A DNA stretch of 6,262 nt, taken from contig CALLUT010000038.1 in the NCBI GenBank assembly GCA_938010495.1, positions 1-6,262 of the forward strand. The letters are read 5' to 3'. Shown one piece after another: positions 5,987-6,262 of the stretch. Made by a program: the position numbers and the translations under genes. The DNA is from Candidatus Absconditabacterales bacterium. GTDB taxonomy: Bacteria; Patescibacteria; JAEDAM01; Absconditabacterales; Absconditicoccaceae. How positions within the stretch are numbered: position 1 is the first letter of the stretch; every line of letters starts with the position of its first letter. The notes under the pieces were generated by a model. That model was not told the origin of the DNA. It did not search any database and was given only the letters and a program-made list of their open reading frames with translations.

Positions 5987-6262
5987 ATGAATAAATTTGT
6001 TAATCAGGAACACTCTTTAGAAGAAATACAAGAAATAGTTAATAATGCTTTTGTATCTAGATTTTGAGTCACCTCTACAGAAAAAAGAGCAGATGATGCT
6101 ATCAAAAACCTACAAAAAACTAAAATGTATTGAACAGCGAAAATGAAAAACTTGTTTTTTTCGCACGCTGTTAACTCAGTGATGCAATGACTAAATGAAT
6201 TCGATATGCCTCTTATAGATGCAATTAATAAGTCACTAAAGTATATATATGATCATGATGAT
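5987..6262 (+). CDS. Unknown protein, 5' part only (UGA = Gly)
   Basis: ATG 5987 begins 2 bp after the TAA of the CoaD-CoaE-HD gene, so the two are probably co-transcribed and translationally coupled; no ribosome site of its own is visible. The 92 residues seen are polar, mixed-charge and probably helical, starting MNKFVNQEHSLEEIQEIV, with FFSHAVNSVMQGLNEFDM near residues 56-73. All three glycines (27, 48 and 67) are TGA. No signal peptide, membrane segment or known motif is evident, and no function is proposed. The frame runs off the window. Confidence 0.7.

Noticed and set aside
1..6262. TGA as tryptophan (table 4) or selenocysteine
   Set aside because: TGA occupies P-loop and turn positions that need glycine, TGG is used separately for Trp, and the number of TGA codons is far too high for selenocysteine.

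Overview
The window reads as an AT-rich bacterial genome in which UGA is sense and means glycine (translation table 25). This code is known from the Patescibacteria/CPR lineages Gracilibacteria (BD1-5/GN02) and Absconditabacteria (SR1). Under the standard code the longer genes are shredded by in-frame TGA. Under table 25 they become long, complete frames in which TGA falls at glycines that protein families require, such as a P-loop GxxGxGKS. My hand count over the four TGA-using frames is 65 glycines by TGA against 16 by GGN. All complete frames end in TAA. Which of the two lineages this is cannot be decided here.

Layout from left to right. Positions 1-838 (minus) hold the first 279 codons of a nicotinate phosphoribosyltransferase (NAD salvage), cut by the window edge. 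A terminator at 978-1009 closes a compact minus-strand cluster of three small genes: 1796-1903, 1356-1790 and 1033-1377. These encode a 35-residue peptide and two charged, helix-rich proteins that I do not recognise. The first junction carries an A AAA AAC slippery heptamer and the second has overlapping frames. The cluster diverges from a small secreted or membrane-anchored protein (2105-2377, plus) across two promoters whose -35 boxes lie back to back. That gene ends in a strong intrinsic terminator (2384-2420).

Positions 2419-3570 (minus) encode a 383-residue protein with two hydrophobic segments and a C-terminal part resembling a CYTH/triphosphate-tunnel domain. It diverges, over 86 bp, from the main gene of the window. 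That gene (3657-5984, plus) encodes a 775-residue fusion: a phosphopantetheine adenylyltransferase-like domain (CoaD), a dephospho-CoA kinase-like domain (CoaE), a COG4339-type HD phosphohydrolase domain and an unrecognised C-terminal region. The first two domains are the last two steps of CoA synthesis, in the order used by eukaryotic CoA synthase. The attached HD hydrolase is the unusual part. A second gene (5987 onward) follows after 2 bp and runs off the window.

The recognisable enzymes point to cofactor salvage (NAD and CoA), plausible for a host-dependent cell with a reduced genome. No tRNA, rRNA, CRISPR array or insertion sequence was recognised.
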